This document shows positions 9,407 through 21,625 of a stretch of DNA of 64,000 nt, in pieces. Each line of letters begins with the position of its first letter. The stretch's first letter is position 1. Below the pieces are notes generated by a model. It did no database searches, was not told the origin of the DNA, and saw only the letters and a program-made list of their open reading frames with translations. Source of the DNA: Bacillus xiapuensis (GTDB taxonomy: Bacteria > Bacillota > Bacilli > Bacillales > Domibacillaceae). The DNA lies in assembly GCF_002797355.1 (NCBI RefSeq), contig NZ_KZ454939.1, positions 715,828-779,827 on the forward strand, read 5' to 3'. Position numbers and translations under genes: made by a program.

Positions 9407-9924
9407 AGCGCATTGTAACGGTTACGGTTCTGAACCAAAGCGGTGTGTTGAACCGGATTACCGGATTATTTACGAAAAGGCAGTTTAATATTGAAAGCAT
9501 TACCGTCGGTCCAACTGAAACAGAGGGCATTTCAAAAATGACAGTTATTGTCCACGTCGAAGATGAACGGATGATTGAACAAGTATTAAAGCAGCTGAAC
9601 AAACAAATTGATGTTCTAAAAGTGACGGACATTACCGAGCAGGCGATCGTGTCAAGGGAGCTGGCGTTAATCAAAGTCATGACCACTCCGCAGACGAGAG
9701 CGGAAATAAATGTTGTCATTGAGCCTTTCCGTGCAACGATCATTGATGTTGCAAAAGAAAGCATAACGATTCAAGTTGTTGGAAATTTCGAAAAAATTGA
9801 AGCGATCATTGATTTGCTTCGCCCTTATGGCATTAAAGATCTGGCGCGGACCGGACAGACGGCATTGCCGCGCGGATCACAAAAGCTAGTTACTGATATG
9901 AAGCAATACTCTATTTTAAAATAA
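9403..9924 (+). CDS. ilvH: acetolactate synthase small (regulatory) subunit
   Basis: 173 residues: an N-terminal ACT domain ([31 protein letters not shown]) and a C-terminal IlvH domain ([27 protein letters not shown]). It binds valine and sets feedback inhibition and activity of IlvB. The ATG overlaps the ilvB stop. A 110-base gap with a hairpin separates it from ilvC. Confidence 0.96.
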   Translation: MKRIVTVTVLNQSGVLNRITGLFTKRQFNIESITVGPTETEGISKMTVIVHVEDERMIEQVLKQLNKQIDVLKVTDITEQAIVSRELALIKVMTTPQTRAEINVVIEPFRATIIDVAKESITIQVVGNFEKIEAIIDLLRPYGIKDLARTGQTALPRGSQKLVTDMKQYSILK

Positions 9925-9934
9925 ATGAACCTTT

Positions 9935-9964
9935 CAGCAGCGGAGGGCTCTTTCCCTCCTGCTG
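9935..9964 (+). other. hairpin between ilvH and ilvC
   Basis: Stem CAGCAG-GGAGGG / CCCTCC-TGCTG with a short loop and no U tract, so probably not a terminator. A structured 5' end here could stabilise a processed ilvC message; segmental processing of the B. subtilis ilv-leu message is established. Confidence 0.5.
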
Positions 9965-10042
9965 TTAAGAAGAACAATGGGCGGTCATGCAGCGTCCTGC
10001 TGCAGCGCCTTACAAGCAGAAAAAAATTATGGAGGATGATGA

Positions 10043-12605
<2,563 letters not shown>

Positions 12606-12623
12606 TCGAACGGAGGGAATAAC

Positions 12624-13733
12624 GTGAGAAAGAAAATTGCCGTATTACCTGGAGATGGAGTGGGCCGGGAAATTGCCAAAGGTGCGATAGCTGTTCTGAA
12701 GGCGGTTGGAAAGCGTTTCGGGCATGAGTTTTCAGTGGAATTTGCTGAAATCGGGGGGGCTGCAATCGACGCGCATCAAACGCCTCTCCCGGAAGAAACG
12801 TTAAAGCTTTGCCGAAACAGTGATGCCGTTCTCTTGGGTGCCGTTGGGGGGCCGAAGTGGGATCAGCTGCCTTCCCATCTGCGGCCTGAGCGGGGACTGC
12901 TGGCCATCCGAAAAGAGTTGGGGCTGTTTGCCAATCTTCGTCCGGTCATTGGTTTCCAAAGCTTGCTGGAATCTTCACCGCTTAAGCCGGAAATTGCAGA
13001 AAACGTCAATTTAATGATTGTCCGTGAATTAACGGGCGGCTTGTATTTCGGCAAGCCCAGCGAGAGACGGGGAGAAAATCAAGAGGTTGTCGTCGATACG
13101 CTTCTGTATACGAAAGCGGAAATTGAACGCATCGTCGAGAAGGCTTTTGAGCTAGCTATGATCCGCCGCAGAAAATTAACCTCCGTTGATAAAGCCAATG
13201 TGCTGGAATCCAGTCGGATGTGGCGGGAGATTGTTAATGAGAAAGCGAAAGAATTCCCGCAGGTGGAGGTGCAGCATATGTATGTCGATGCTGCTGCCAT
13301 GAAGCTTGTCAGTCACCCGAGAGATTTCGATGTAGTGGTAACAGAGAACTTGTTCGGTGACATTTTAAGCGATGAAGCGTCCATGATCACCGGGTCGCTT
13401 GGGATGCTTCCATCAGCCAGCTTACGCTCAGACGGATTCGGCCTTTATGAACCTGTACACGGTTCAGCACCGGATATTGCCGGGAAGAATAAAGCCAACC
13501 CGCTGGCCATGATTCTATCGGCGGCGATGATGCTGAAGTATTCATTTGATCTTCGCACAGAAGCAGAATCGATTGAGCAAGCCGTCCAAGAGGTCTTGAA
13601 TGCCGGCTACCGTACAAGTGATTTGCAAACAGCGGAAGGAATCACAGTGGGAACAGATCAGATGATTGAGCTTGTTGTTCAGCGCATAGAAGAAGGCTCG
13701 GCTATTTCATCAATTATGGGAGCTTATATGTAA
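12624..13733 (+). CDS. leuB: 3-isopropylmalate dehydrogenase
   Basis: 369-residue NAD-dependent beta-decarboxylating dehydrogenase of leucine synthesis. Landmarks: GDGVGREI near the start, VRELTGGLYFGKP, and the substrate/metal segment VDAAAMKLV followed by NLFGDILSDEASMITGSLGM; NAD-binding HGSAPDIAGK. GTG start with CGGAGGG 7 bases upstream, 18 bases after leuA. A terminator-like hairpin follows before leuC. Confidence 0.97.
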   Translation: MRKKIAVLPGDGVGREIAKGAIAVLKAVGKRFGHEFSVEFAEIGGAAIDAHQTPLPEETLKLCRNSDAVLLGAVGGPKWDQLPSHLRPERGLLAIRKELGLFANLRPVIGFQSLLESSPLKPEIAENVNLMIVRELTGGLYFGKPSERRGENQEVVVDTLLYTKAEIERIVEKAFELAMIRRRKLTSVDKANVLESSRMWREIVNEKAKEFPQVEVQHMYVDAAAMKLVSHPRDFDVVVTENLFGDILSDEASMITGSLGMLPSASLRSDGFGLYEPVHGSAPDIAGKNKANPLAMILSAAMMLKYSFDLRTEAESIEQAVQEVLNAGYRTSDLQTAEGITVGTDQMIELVVQRIEEGSAISSIMGAYM

Positions 13734-13735
13734 AG

Positions 13736-13787
13736 GAGAGATGGATTCCGATTGACCTGACAGGAGATTGGAATCTCTCTTTTTTTA
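13736..13787 (+). terminator. terminator-like hairpin between leuB and leuC
   Basis: GAGAGATGGATTCC pairs with GGAATCTCTC, followed by TTTTTTT (13780-13786). It lies inside the operon, so it may lower leuCD output relative to leuAB, or mark an operon boundary. Confidence 0.65.
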
Positions 13788-13814
13788 AAAACAAGCCAGC
13801 AGGGGGCTAAGTGT

Positions 13815-15227
13815 ATGACTAAAAAAACAATTATTGAGAAAATTTGGGAGAGGCATATCGTGCACAGAGAGGCGGGAAAGCCGGATCTTCTGTACATCGA
13901 TCTTCATTTAATCCATGAAGTCACTTCTCCCCAAGCATTTGAAGGGCTGCGGATGAACAATCGCAAAGTCCGCCGGCCGGATTTAACGTATGCCACAATG
14001 GATCATAATGTGCCGACTTTAAACCGCCATATCGTGAATGATCCAATATCGAAAACACAAATGGAGACACTTAAAGCGAATTGCCGCGAGTTTGGCATTG
14101 AGCTGTCAGATATCCATCATCCTGATCAAGGCATCGTACATGTGATAGGTCCAGAGTTGGGATTAACACAGCCGGGAAAGACCATCGTTTGTGGAGACAG
14201 CCACACATCTACTCACGGAGCCTTTGGCGCTTTGGCTTTCGGAATTGGCACAAGTGAAGTGGAACATGTTCTAGCTACGCAAACTCTTTGGCAGAGCCGT
14301 CCGAAAACCTTGCAGATCAAAGTAAACGGCAAGCTTGGGTATGGTGTAACAGCTAAGGATTTAATTCTGGCCATTATTGCAAAATATGGTGTAAACGCGG
14401 GAACAGGCTATATTATTGAATACACGGGTGAAGCGATTCGCCAGTTATCCATGGAAGAGCGCATGACCGTCTGCAATATGTCCATTGAGGCTGGAGCGCG
14501 TGCCGGATTAATTAGCCCGGATGAGAAAACAATCGAGTATTTAAGAGGGCGGCGCTGCGTGCCGGATGGAGAAGAGTTTGAAGCTTTGGCTAACGAATGG
14601 CTGTCGCTTGCGAGCGATGAAGGAGCTGCTTATGACCTTACGCTAGAAATAGACGGGGAAGAGATCGAACCGCAGGTTACTTGGGGAACTAATCCATCCA
14701 TGGGCAGCGGCATCAGCGCTACCGTTCCGGAGCCGAGCCAGTTTGAGCGGTTAAGCGATCAAGAATCCGCTGCTAGAGCCCTGTCTTATATGGAGCTTGA
14801 GGCGGGAATGAAATTGGAGGATATCTCAGTTGATTATGTGTTTATCGGATCCTGCACGAATTCGCGCTTGAGCGATTTGAGAGCTGCTGCAGAAGTAGCA
14901 AAGGGACGAAAAGTGAAAGAGGGAGTGACGGCCATTGTCGTACCCGGTTCGCAATCTGTGAAAAAGGCCGCTGAAGCGGAAGGCTTGGACAAAATATTTA
15001 CAGAAGCCGGCTTTCAATGGCGGGAATCAGGCTGCAGTATGTGTTTAGCTATGAATGATGATATCGTTCCTTCCGGAAAGCGCTGCGCTTCCACATCTAA
15101 CCGTAATTTTGAAGGACGGCAGGGCAACGGAGCGAAAACGCATCTCGTCAGTCCGCCAATGGCAGCCGCCGCTGCAGTGAATGGAAAATTCACAGATGTT
15201 CGCAAGCTAGCGGGCGTCCATCAATAA
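13815..15227 (+). CDS. leuC: 3-isopropylmalate dehydratase large subunit
   Basis: 470 residues; aconitase-family [4Fe-4S] subunit of isopropylmalate isomerase. Cluster cysteines lie in [14 protein letters not shown] and [38 protein letters not shown] is the substrate-binding region. AGGGGG lies 9 bases before the ATG. It works as a heterodimer with LeuD, 12 bases downstream. Confidence 0.97.
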   Translation: MTKKTIIEKIWERHIVHREAGKPDLLYIDLHLIHEVTSPQAFEGLRMNNRKVRRPDLTYATMDHNVPTLNRHIVNDPISKTQMETLKANCREFGIELSDIHHPDQGIVHVIGPELGLTQPGKTIVCGDSHTSTHGAFGALAFGIGTSEVEHVLATQTLWQSRPKTLQIKVNGKLGYGVTAKDLILAIIAKYGVNAGTGYIIEYTGEAIRQLSMEERMTVCNMSIEAGARAGLISPDEKTIEYLRGRRCVPDGEEFEALANEWLSLASDEGAAYDLTLEIDGEEIEPQVTWGTNPSMGSGISATVPEPSQFERLSDQESAARALSYMELEAGMKLEDISVDYVFIGSCTNSRLSDLRAAAEVAKGRKVKEGVTAIVVPGSQSVKKAAEAEGLDKIFTEAGFQWRESGCSMCLAMNDDIVPSGKRCASTSNRNFEGRQGNGAKTHLVSPPMAAAAAVNGKFTDVRKLAGVHQ

Positions 15228-15239
15228 GGGGGAAAGAAC

Positions 15240-15833
15240 ATGAAAGCAATCAATAAATTTAACGGCATAGTCTGCCCTCTCAATCGCGTTAATGTGGATA
15301 CCGATCAAATTATTCCGAAACAGTTTTTAAAGCGAATAGAACGGCAAGGGTTCGGACAATATCTTTTCTATCATTGGCGGTTTGATGATCATGGCGAAAA
15401 GAAAGCAGACTTTGTCTTGAACCAGCCGGGGTATGAGCAAGCAGAAATTCTTGTAGCCGGTGAGAACTTCGGCTGTGGCTCTTCTCGTGAGCACGCTCCG
15501 TGGTCGCTATTGGATTACGGCTTTCGGGCAGTAATTGCGCCAAGCTTTGCGGATATTTTCTACAATAACTGTATAAAAAACGGCATTCTTGCGATTAAGC
15601 TGAAAGCGGAAGAGGTGCAAACCATTATGAAAAAAGCGGAAGAGCCCGGCTATCGGCTGTTTATTAACCTGAAGGAACAGCATATGACCGACCGCAAGGG
15701 TTTTTTTGCAGAGTTTGATCTCGATCCGTATTGGAAGGAAATGCTGATGAATGGCTGGGACGAAATCGCCGTTACATTACAGTTTGAAGAAGCAATCGCT
15801 AAGTATGAGCAACAGCAAACAGCTGTCCAATAA
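15240..15833 (+). CDS. leuD: 3-isopropylmalate dehydratase small subunit
   Basis: 197 residues; swivel domain partner of LeuC. The signature GENFGCGSSREHAPWSL is present, with NVDTDQIIPKQFLK near the start. AAGGGGGAAAG precedes the ATG. It is the last gene of the branched-chain block, followed at once by a strong terminator. Confidence 0.97.
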   Translation: MKAINKFNGIVCPLNRVNVDTDQIIPKQFLKRIERQGFGQYLFYHWRFDDHGEKKADFVLNQPGYEQAEILVAGENFGCGSSREHAPWSLLDYGFRAVIAPSFADIFYNNCIKNGILAIKLKAEEVQTIMKKAEEPGYRLFINLKEQHMTDRKGFFAEFDLDPYWKEMLMNGWDEIAVTLQFEEAIAKYEQQQTAVQ

Positions 15834-15841
15834 TCGCCGAC

Positions 15842-15869
15842 AGACTGCAGATCTGCAGTCTTTTTTTTT
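15842..15869 (+). terminator. intrinsic terminator of the ilv-leu operon
   Basis: Perfect palindrome AGACTGCAGA-TCTGCAGTCT (15842-15861) followed by eight T. Confidence 0.9.
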
Positions 15870-16027
15870 CGCGTGCAGCCGCCGCTCGAGCTGGGGAGCT
15901 TCAGCGGGGCTGATCCAGTGCCGCTTCCTTGTTGTCTTTATTAAAAAAAACTATCCTAGAGGGAGAGGAATGTTTTGCTAATGAAGAGGGAAAAGTGGTA
16001 AGGAAAGTACAGGAGGAGGAATAGGGA

Positions 16028-17401
16028 ATGAAGTTTCGAATAGAGCATGATACATTAGGCGAAATGAAGGTTCCAGCGGAAAAATATTGGGGTGCGCAAA
16101 CACAAAGAAGTAAAGAAAACTTTCCGATCGGTGTAGAAGGCATGCCGTTAGAGGTTATTTACGCTTTTGCTCATTTGAAAAAGGCTGCCGCCATGGCCAA
16201 CGAGGAGCTGGGGAAGCTTCCGGAAGAAAAGTGTCAAGTAATAATTAAAGCATGCCAAGAAATTCTGCAAGGAAAATGGGATGAGCATTTTCCGCTGGTG
16301 GTGTGGCAAACAGGGAGCGGGACACAATCCAACATGAATGTGAACGAAGTAGTAGCCAGAAGAGCGAATGAGATCGCTGGCAAGGAAGGGTTCATTCATC
16401 CCAATGATGATGTCAATATGTCACAAAGCTCAAATGATACCTTTCCAACAGCTATGCACATCGCCGCCTATACAGAAATTGAAAAGCGGTTAATGCCAGT
16501 ACTCAAACAATTCAAAAAAACATTAAAACAAAAAGAAAAATCATATAGGAAAGTCATTAAAATTGGCCGTACACATCTTCAGGATGCCACGCCGCTGACG
16601 CTGGGCCAAGAAATATCCGGCTGGCGCACGATGGTGAAGCGGAGCATGAGAATGATCGAGGAAGCGCAGCAATATTTGCTGAATTTAGCAATTGGCGGTA
16701 CGGCAGTAGGAACAGGGATTAATGCGGATCCTTCTTTTGGACGCCGGGTAGCCGAACAATTGCAAAAGCAAACCGGATTTCCTTTCCGGTCTTCCTCTAA
16801 TAAATTTCATGCGCTAACAAGCCATGATGAAATTGTTCATGTGCATGGAGCGCTGAAGGCTTTAGCGGCAGATATGATGAAAATTGCCAACGATGTTCGC
16901 TGGCTGGCAAGCGGGCCAAGAAGCGGGATTGGCGAGATTTCAATACCGGCCAATGAACCCGGCAGTTCCATTATGCCAGGGAAAGTCAATCCGACACAGA
17001 GCGAGGCCATGACGATGATTGCCGCTCAAGTATTCGGAAATGATGCCACGATCGGATTTGCCGCAAGCCAAGGGAATTTTGAATTGAACGTATTTAAACC
17101 GGTTATTATTTATAACTTGCTGCAGTCGATTCGCTTGCTGGCTGACGGCATCCGCTCTTTCGATGAAAGATGCGCTCAAGGCATAACGGCCAATGAAGAG
17201 GTTATTCATCAGTTAATGGAGCGGTCTTTAATGTTGGTGACTGCTTTAAATCCGCATATCGGCTATGAAAAAGCCGCTAGTATTGCAAAGCTTGCCCATG
17301 AAAAAGGCATAACCTTAAAAGAAGCAGCTATTGCCACAGGATACGTCACAGCGGAACAATATGATCAATGGATTAACCCTGAAAAGATGGTCAACCTGTA
17401 A
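16028..17401 (+). CDS. fumC: fumarate hydratase, class II
   Basis: 457-residue homotetrameric fumarase of the TCA cycle, interconverting fumarate and malate without iron. Signatures: [27 protein letters not shown], and the superfamily motif [25 protein letters not shown] lies upstream of the ATG. It stands alone; a hairpin follows the stop. Confidence 0.97.
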   Translation: MKFRIEHDTLGEMKVPAEKYWGAQTQRSKENFPIGVEGMPLEVIYAFAHLKKAAAMANEELGKLPEEKCQVIIKACQEILQGKWDEHFPLVVWQTGSGTQSNMNVNEVVARRANEIAGKEGFIHPNDDVNMSQSSNDTFPTAMHIAAYTEIEKRLMPVLKQFKKTLKQKEKSYRKVIKIGRTHLQDATPLTLGQEISGWRTMVKRSMRMIEEAQQYLLNLAIGGTAVGTGINADPSFGRRVAEQLQKQTGFPFRSSSNKFHALTSHDEIVHVHGALKALAADMMKIANDVRWLASGPRSGIGEISIPANEPGSSIMPGKVNPTQSEAMTMIAAQVFGNDATIGFAASQGNFELNVFKPVIIYNLLQSIRLLADGIRSFDERCAQGITANEEVIHQLMERSLMLVTALNPHIGYEKAASIAKLAHEKGITLKEAAIATGYVTAEQYDQWINPEKMVNL

Positions 17402-17410
17402 AAATGAGAG

Positions 17411-17438
17411 GGAGCCCCTGACAAATATCAGGGGCTCC
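17411..17438 (-). terminator. hairpin between fumC and SASP gene
   Basis: 11-bp stem GGAGCCCCTGA / TCAGGGGCTCC. On the minus strand CTCTCATTTTT follows, so it best serves the SASP gene; it may also close fumC. Confidence 0.7.
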
Positions 17439-17468
17439 GAGCCATTAAATATGAAATTGTGAGAGAAA

Positions 17469-17684
17469 TTATTGTTGTTGGAAACCGTTCATTTGTTGCT
17501 GAGCCATAGATACTAGGCGCTTTGTGATTTCTCCACCAACAGAACCGTTAGAGCGAGAAGTTGCATCTGGTCCAAGCTGAACGCCAAATTCAGAAGCGAT
17601 TTCATATTTCATTTGGTCGATTGCTTGTTGTGCTCCTGGCACTAGAAGTTGGTTGCTATTGTTGCTGCGGTTTGAATTTGTCAT
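17469..17684 (-). CDS. small acid-soluble spore protein, alpha/beta type
   Basis: 71-residue SASP that coats and protects spore DNA. The body is typical: [20 protein letters not shown], then [20 protein letters not shown] and ITKRLV. The Gpr protease cleavage region is SEFGVQL. The ATG at 17684 is preferred because AGGAG stands 9 bases before it; the ATG 9 bases upstream is too close to that ribosome site. Proves the organism belongs to a spore-forming lineage. A forespore SigG promoter was not identified with confidence. Confidence 0.95.
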   Translation of the reverse strand: MTNSNRSNNSNQLLVPGAQQAIDQMKYEIASEFGVQLGPDATSRSNGSVGGEITKRLVSMAQQQMNGFQQQ

Positions 17685-17906
17685 TTCTGTCATCTCCTGT
17701 TGTTTTATTTTTTTGGCTGGACCTATCTGGAATTGCACCAGTCCGCTTATAGGCGGCCAGACTGTCTGGAAAGGTCCAATGTTGGCGGTGGTTTGTTGCT
17801 TGTACTACTATTATGTTTTCTTTTGACCGGTTTATTCATATCGGGCGGCCGGTAGTTATTTCCTCAGCTCCGCTTGTCAACAAAAAAAGCGTTTTTTGAG
17901 GCTCTG

Positions 17907-17915
17907 TGCTATACT
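17907..17915 (+). promoter_or_regulatory. extended -10 upstream of cstR-like gene
   Basis: TG-C-TATACT, an extended -10, 57 bases before the start; no good -35 is needed for this class. Confidence 0.45.
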
Positions 17916-17972
17916 GGTGTTACAAATAGAGAAAACTAAAACGGCGTTTAGCGTAAAACTGAGGTGTGGAAA

Positions 17973-18233
17973 ATGGATTATAATCGTGATATAAAAAACA
18001 GGCTCCGGCGGATTGAAGGACAGATTCGGGGAGTGATTAAAATGATGGAAGAAGAGAAGCATTGCAAAGAAGTCGTCACTCAGCTATCTGCGGTCCGCTC
18101 GGCAGTCGATCGCTCGATTGGCTTGATTGTTGCGAAAAATCTTGAAGGCTGCATCCGCGAAGCGAATGAAAAGGGACAAAATGCGGAAGAAGCCATTCAA
18201 GAAGCGGTCAATATGATTGTTAAAAGCAGATAA
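17973..18233 (+). CDS. cstR: CsoR-family persulfide sensor, CstR type
   Basis: 86-residue all-helical DUF156 repressor. The two family cysteines fall at Cys31 (EKHCKEVVTQL) and Cys60 (NLEGCIREA). The position where copper-sensing CsoR has its ligand His is Asn56. This C-N-C pattern is that of the sulfane-sulfur sensor CstR/YrkD, not CsoR. Members form Cys-Cys polysulfide bridges and release DNA when reactive sulfur rises. ATG 17973 is chosen (GAGGTG 6 bases upstream); a start three codons earlier lacks a ribosome site. No sulfurtransferase or persulfide dioxygenase is adjacent, so its regulon must lie elsewhere. Confidence 0.8.
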   Translation: MDYNRDIKNRLRRIEGQIRGVIKMMEEEKHCKEVVTQLSAVRSAVDRSIGLIVAKNLEGCIREANEKGQNAEEAIQEAVNMIVKSR

Positions 18234-18311
18234 GGCTGTCCGCGATGTCAGTGCCGGACCCTTGAAAGCTGGACGATGGCGTCAGGCACTATCGGGACAA
18301 CCTTTGCATGA

Positions 18312-18506
18312 CTATTTTAAAGGAGGCGTTTCATCCATAAAGGCAACCGCCTCTTCGATATTAGAGGTCCATTCTCCCTCTCTCATATGGACGGAACCTC
18401 CGGAAAGACCTTCGTTAATCATGCGGTCAACATCTAAAAACACTTTATCTTTCCCCTCATACATCGTATCGGGGAGAAAGGAAAATTCCTCATCCTTTTT
18501 TTTCAT
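18312..18506 (-). CDS. small hypothetical protein
   Basis: 64 residues, charged and soluble, with no membrane segment: begins KKKDEEFSFLPDTMYEGKDK, then VFLDVDRMINEGLSGGSV. I do not recognise the family with certainty. It is taken as real because AAAGGAGGG stands 8 bases before the ATG and the composition is that of an ordinary protein. It converges with the cstR-like gene. Confidence 0.65.
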   Translation of the reverse strand: MKKKDEEFSFLPDTMYEGKDKVFLDVDRMINEGLSGGSVHMREGEWTSNIEEAVAFMDETPPLK

Positions 18507-18903
18507 AATAGAACCCTCCTTTGACGTTATTATGCTGCAGCAAGAAGGCGATTATTCATGAGCGGGTACAGCCTTGGCGCAAGCTTCGACAATTCACTAA
18601 ACGATAAAGAGAACCTTCAAACAGTGGCGGTTTTCTTTTATCATCTGCTGTTGGAAAGAAGAACAAAGGCTAATATCGCAGCTTCGTGTTCTTTGTCACC
18701 CGCATCGTACCGGCGCGAAATAATCACGCAGTTCGGTGCCGCGAACCTCTGCTTAGAAATTTAGTTCCCCGCTCCATTTTGATGTGGGAGTCTTACAGGC
18801 GGGATCAACAGATCGACTTATCCCTGTCCTTTGCCCGCCCTGTTTTTTTGTCAAAACAGAACAATATTTGCTAAATTTCCTGAATTAAATTTATAATGAA
18901 AGC
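18507..18903. other. gene-free region upstream of yheB
   Basis: About 400 bases without a convincing gene. It contains the sites upstream of the minus-strand small gene and, at its right end, the yheB promoter. Translations in all frames look unnatural; near 18780-18800 the run GATGTGGGAGTCT resembles a run near 47365, perhaps an old insertion-sequence end, but this is weak. Confidence 0.4.
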
Positions 18904-18919
18904 ACCGGTTTTAACCGGT
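18868..18919 (+). promoter_or_regulatory. yheB promoter with 16-bp palindrome at the start site
   Basis: -35 TTGCTA (18868-18873), 18-base spacer, -10 TATAAT (18892-18897), then the perfect palindrome ACCGGTTTTAACCGGT at 18904-18919, covering the expected transcription start. This is classic operator geometry; the regulator is unknown. Confidence 0.55.
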
Positions 18920-18945
18920 ATGAACAGTTGGTAGGTGAAACAGAA

Positions 18946-20082
18946 ATGAATGTTCTTTTTTTAATAATATTTATGGTCACGATTGGCGCTGTGATCGGAG
19001 CGGTAACCAATTCGATTGCCATTAGAATGTTATTTCGCCCGTATCGTCCTATACATATAGGAAAATGGAAGCTGCCGTTTACTCCGGGGCTCATTCCAAA
19101 GAGAAGAGGGGAGCTGGCCGATCAGCTAGGTAAGATGGTGGCTGAGTATTTGCTGACTCCAGACAGCATAGAGCGCAAATTGAGCCATCCGGATTTTCAG
19201 AAGGAGGCCGTATTATTCTTGCAGCAGGAGGCCAAGCAGCTGCTTGCCGCGGACAAAACAATCGGAGAGCTGCTCGAGGCGGTGCATGTCGAGGAGCCGG
19301 CGCAGAAAACAGAGCAGTGGCTGGACCAATGGATAGAGCGAAAATACAAAAGCATAAAACAATCCTGCATGAATCAAACCGTCAGGGAATCGCTTCCTGC
19401 CGAGTGGACAGAAAAGATGGAGAAAAAGATCCCGCAAATTTCCGAATACATTCTCGAAAAAGGAATTGATTATTTTTCCAGCTGGGATGGGCAGCAAAGA
19501 ATCAAGAAGATGACGGATGACTTTCTGGCGAATTGGGGCAAACTTGGCAGTATGCTGCAAATGGTTCTGGGCAATACGTCGCTTGAGGAGAAAATTCAGC
19601 CCGAAATTATCAAGTTTCTCAGAAATCCCGGGACGAAAGAGCTTTTGGATACACTGCTTGCAGATGAATGGAAGAAGATTCTTGATTGGAAATGGGGCTA
19701 TATTTTCAGCCAGTTTTCCGATGAGAAAGCGCTGGCTAAGGGCAAAGCCTTTATGATTCGCCAGCTTGATATTCCGTCGTTCTTTCAGCGGCCAGTTTCA
19801 GAGCTGCTCAAGCCTTTTGAAGAAAGAATGATCAGAGACGCCATTCCTGCCCTTGTAGACAAAGGAATTCCTTTTGCGGCTTCCCGCATTCCGGCTGTGA
19901 TGGAGAAATTGCATATAGCGGATATCGTGCGCCAGCAGGTTGAATCTTTTTCCATTGAACGTCTGGAAGAAATGGTATTAGAAATTTCCCGGCGGGAGCT
20001 CAAGATGATCACTTTTCTAGGCGGGGTGCTTGGAGGAGCAATTGGTTTGATCCAAGGGATTGTTGTCGGATTATTTGGGTAA
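18946..20082 (+). CDS. yheB: DUF445 membrane protein YheB
   Basis: 378 residues. An N-terminal membrane segment (FLIIFMVTIGAVIGAVTNSI) leads into the family motif AIRMLFRPYRPIHIGKWKLP and FTPGLIPKRRGELA; a long helical middle follows, and a C-terminal membrane segment (FLGGVLGGAIGLIQGIVVGL). DUF445/YheB proteins have no established biochemical function. ATG 18946 is preferred to a TTG six codons upstream because AGGTGAAA lies just before it. It precedes yheA by 62 bases, as in B. subtilis, and probably forms an operon with it. Confidence 0.9.
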   Translation: MNVLFLIIFMVTIGAVIGAVTNSIAIRMLFRPYRPIHIGKWKLPFTPGLIPKRRGELADQLGKMVAEYLLTPDSIERKLSHPDFQKEAVLFLQQEAKQLLAADKTIGELLEAVHVEEPAQKTEQWLDQWIERKYKSIKQSCMNQTVRESLPAEWTEKMEKKIPQISEYILEKGIDYFSSWDGQQRIKKMTDDFLANWGKLGSMLQMVLGNTSLEEKIQPEIIKFLRNPGTKELLDTLLADEWKKILDWKWGYIFSQFSDEKALAKGKAFMIRQLDIPSFFQRPVSELLKPFEERMIRDAIPALVDKGIPFAASRIPAVMEKLHIADIVRQQVESFSIERLEEMVLEISRRELKMITFLGGVLGGAIGLIQGIVVGLFG

Positions 20083-20144
20083 AGTCTCGCCAATTGCTGC
20101 ATAGTCTGTTAAAGTGGAATCATTAAGGAAGAGGAGGAACATTA

Positions 20145-20498
20145 ATGGAAACTAATTTATATGACCTGGCGTATGAACTGGAGAAGGGGCTGCGTCAAAG
20201 CGCTGAATTGGCACAGCTGAAGCAGCTGTATAAAGAGGTAAATGATGATCAGGAAGCTCATGCGATATTTTCTAATTTCCGTGAGATTCAAATGCGCCTT
20301 CAGGAAAAGCAAATGACCGGCCAGGAGATCACCGAGGAAGAAGTGCAGCAAGCTCAGAAAACCGTTGCGATTGTCCAGCAGCATGATAAGATTTCGAAAT
20401 TGATGGAAGCTGAGCAAAAAATGAGCATGACGATTGCTGAATTGAACAAGATTATGATGAAGCCGCTAGAAGAAATGTACGGACCTGGAGCAAACTAA
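20145..20498 (+). CDS. yheA: YlbF/YheA-family protein
   Basis: 117-residue helical protein of the YlbF/YmcA (DUF964) family: YDLAYELEKGLRQSAELAQL, then a long coiled region ending in AELNKIMMKPLEEMYGPG. Paralogues YlbF and YmcA act with YaaT on RNase Y-dependent processing; YheA itself has no settled role. GAGGAGGAAC precedes the ATG. Followed by a terminator. Confidence 0.9.
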   Translation: METNLYDLAYELEKGLRQSAELAQLKQLYKEVNDDQEAHAIFSNFREIQMRLQEKQMTGQEITEEEVQQAQKTVAIVQQHDKISKLMEAEQKMSMTIAELNKIMMKPLEEMYGPGAN

Positions 20499-20508
20499 AT
20501 AATCGAAG

Positions 20509-20560
20509 GGAGCTGTTGCAGACAGCCAGCGAGAACTGGCGGTCTGGACAGCTCCTTTTT
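20509..20560 (+). terminator. intrinsic terminator after yheA
   Basis: GGAGCTGT...ACAGCTCC outer stem with an inner CCAG/CTGG helix, followed by TTTTT. Confidence 0.85.
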
Positions 20561-20656
20561 GCGTTTAGGATGCTGCTTGCCGCCTCTGCATTTCGCTGTT
20601 CTAAAGCCTGTTCCTTTCTCATATTTTATAGAAAGACATCATGAGGAGGGAACGGA

Positions 20657-21520
20657 ATGGTTTATCGATTGCTGGCAATGAATACAGACGGAACTTTTTT
20701 GGATCATAAGGGCCGTGTGACGAAAGCGACTAAGCAGGCCATTGAGTACGCTCATAAAAAGAAAATAGCGATTCTTTTATATTCAGGGCGAGAATATTCG
20801 GTTGTTAAAAGGTTGGCTAAGGCTTTGCATCCTTCTTGCAGTCTTGCGGCTCACAACGGGGCTTATATTGCATCAGATCTCGATAAACCGATATTTATTC
20901 AGCGCATTCCAGAAGATTGCGCATTCGATATCACTCAATTTTTAGAAGCGTTTGACTGCCGCATTGTATTAGAGAACGAAAGCTTTTCTGTAAGCAATAA
21001 AGGCCGTCTGCCTAAAACATTAATAAAGAAAAATATTTGGCAGCGCACACAGAAATTTCTTTACTCACAGTACTTTGTCGAATCGCTAGTGGAGCATTTA
21101 ATGGAAGAACGGATTTCTCCATTATCCATTCATGTTGAATTTTATAAGAAGGAAGATAGAGAGGAAGCGCTCCAAGCATTAAGAAATATGTTTAACGAGG
21201 CGGCGTTCCACAGCAAAGATCATAACCAAATTCAAATAAATTCAAAGGGTGTTTCCAAGTGGAACAGCATTATGTATGCAGCAGAGAGACAGGGAATCAG
21301 CCGTTCAGAAATAGCAGTCATCGGGGCAGAAGCCGATGATGCGGAAGCTGTACAGCAAGCGGGTATCGGAATTGCGATGGGAAATGCCCATGAAAGCGTA
21401 AAAGCGGCAGCCGATTGGATTACGAGGACGAGTGATGAAGAGGGGATTGCATATGTCATTAAAGAGTTATTTAGACATCAGCAGCGAATGGCTGTTGAGG
21501 AAATGAGCAAGCTGGATTAA
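20657..21520 (+). CDS. yhaX: HAD-superfamily Cof-type protein, YhaX-like
   Basis: 287 residues with a Cof/IIB HAD fold. Motif II is ILLYSGRE, Lys of motif III is in SKGVSKWNSI, and motif IV is VIGAEADDAEAVQQAGIGIA, followed by MGNAHESVKAAADWIT. In motif I the usual DxDGT reads NTDGT: the nucleophilic first Asp is Asn, so ordinary aspartyl-phosphate catalysis is unlikely. From memory, B. subtilis YhaX carries the same change, so this may be a family trait rather than damage. GGAGGG lies 6 bases before the ATG. Single gene. Confidence 0.8.
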   Translation: MVYRLLAMNTDGTFLDHKGRVTKATKQAIEYAHKKKIAILLYSGREYSVVKRLAKALHPSCSLAAHNGAYIASDLDKPIFIQRIPEDCAFDITQFLEAFDCRIVLENESFSVSNKGRLPKTLIKKNIWQRTQKFLYSQYFVESLVEHLMEERISPLSIHVEFYKKEDREEALQALRNMFNEAAFHSKDHNQIQINSKGVSKWNSIMYAAERQGISRSEIAVIGAEADDAEAVQQAGIGIAMGNAHESVKAAADWITRTSDEEGIAYVIKELFRHQQRMAVEEMSKLD

Positions 21521-21625
21521 AGCGGCAAGAATCAGCCGCTTTCTTTTTATTGCTTTTCGTTCTTGACCCCTATTATGTGAATTGAGTATGCTATATGAAG
21601 CATGTGATTAGAAAGGTGAATGAGT

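Noticed and set aside
18686-18874. Possible insertion-sequence (IS200/IS605) remnant upstream of yheB
   Set aside because: Only the run GTGGGAGTCT, shared with 47365, hints at it; no transposase fragment could be recognised in any frame.
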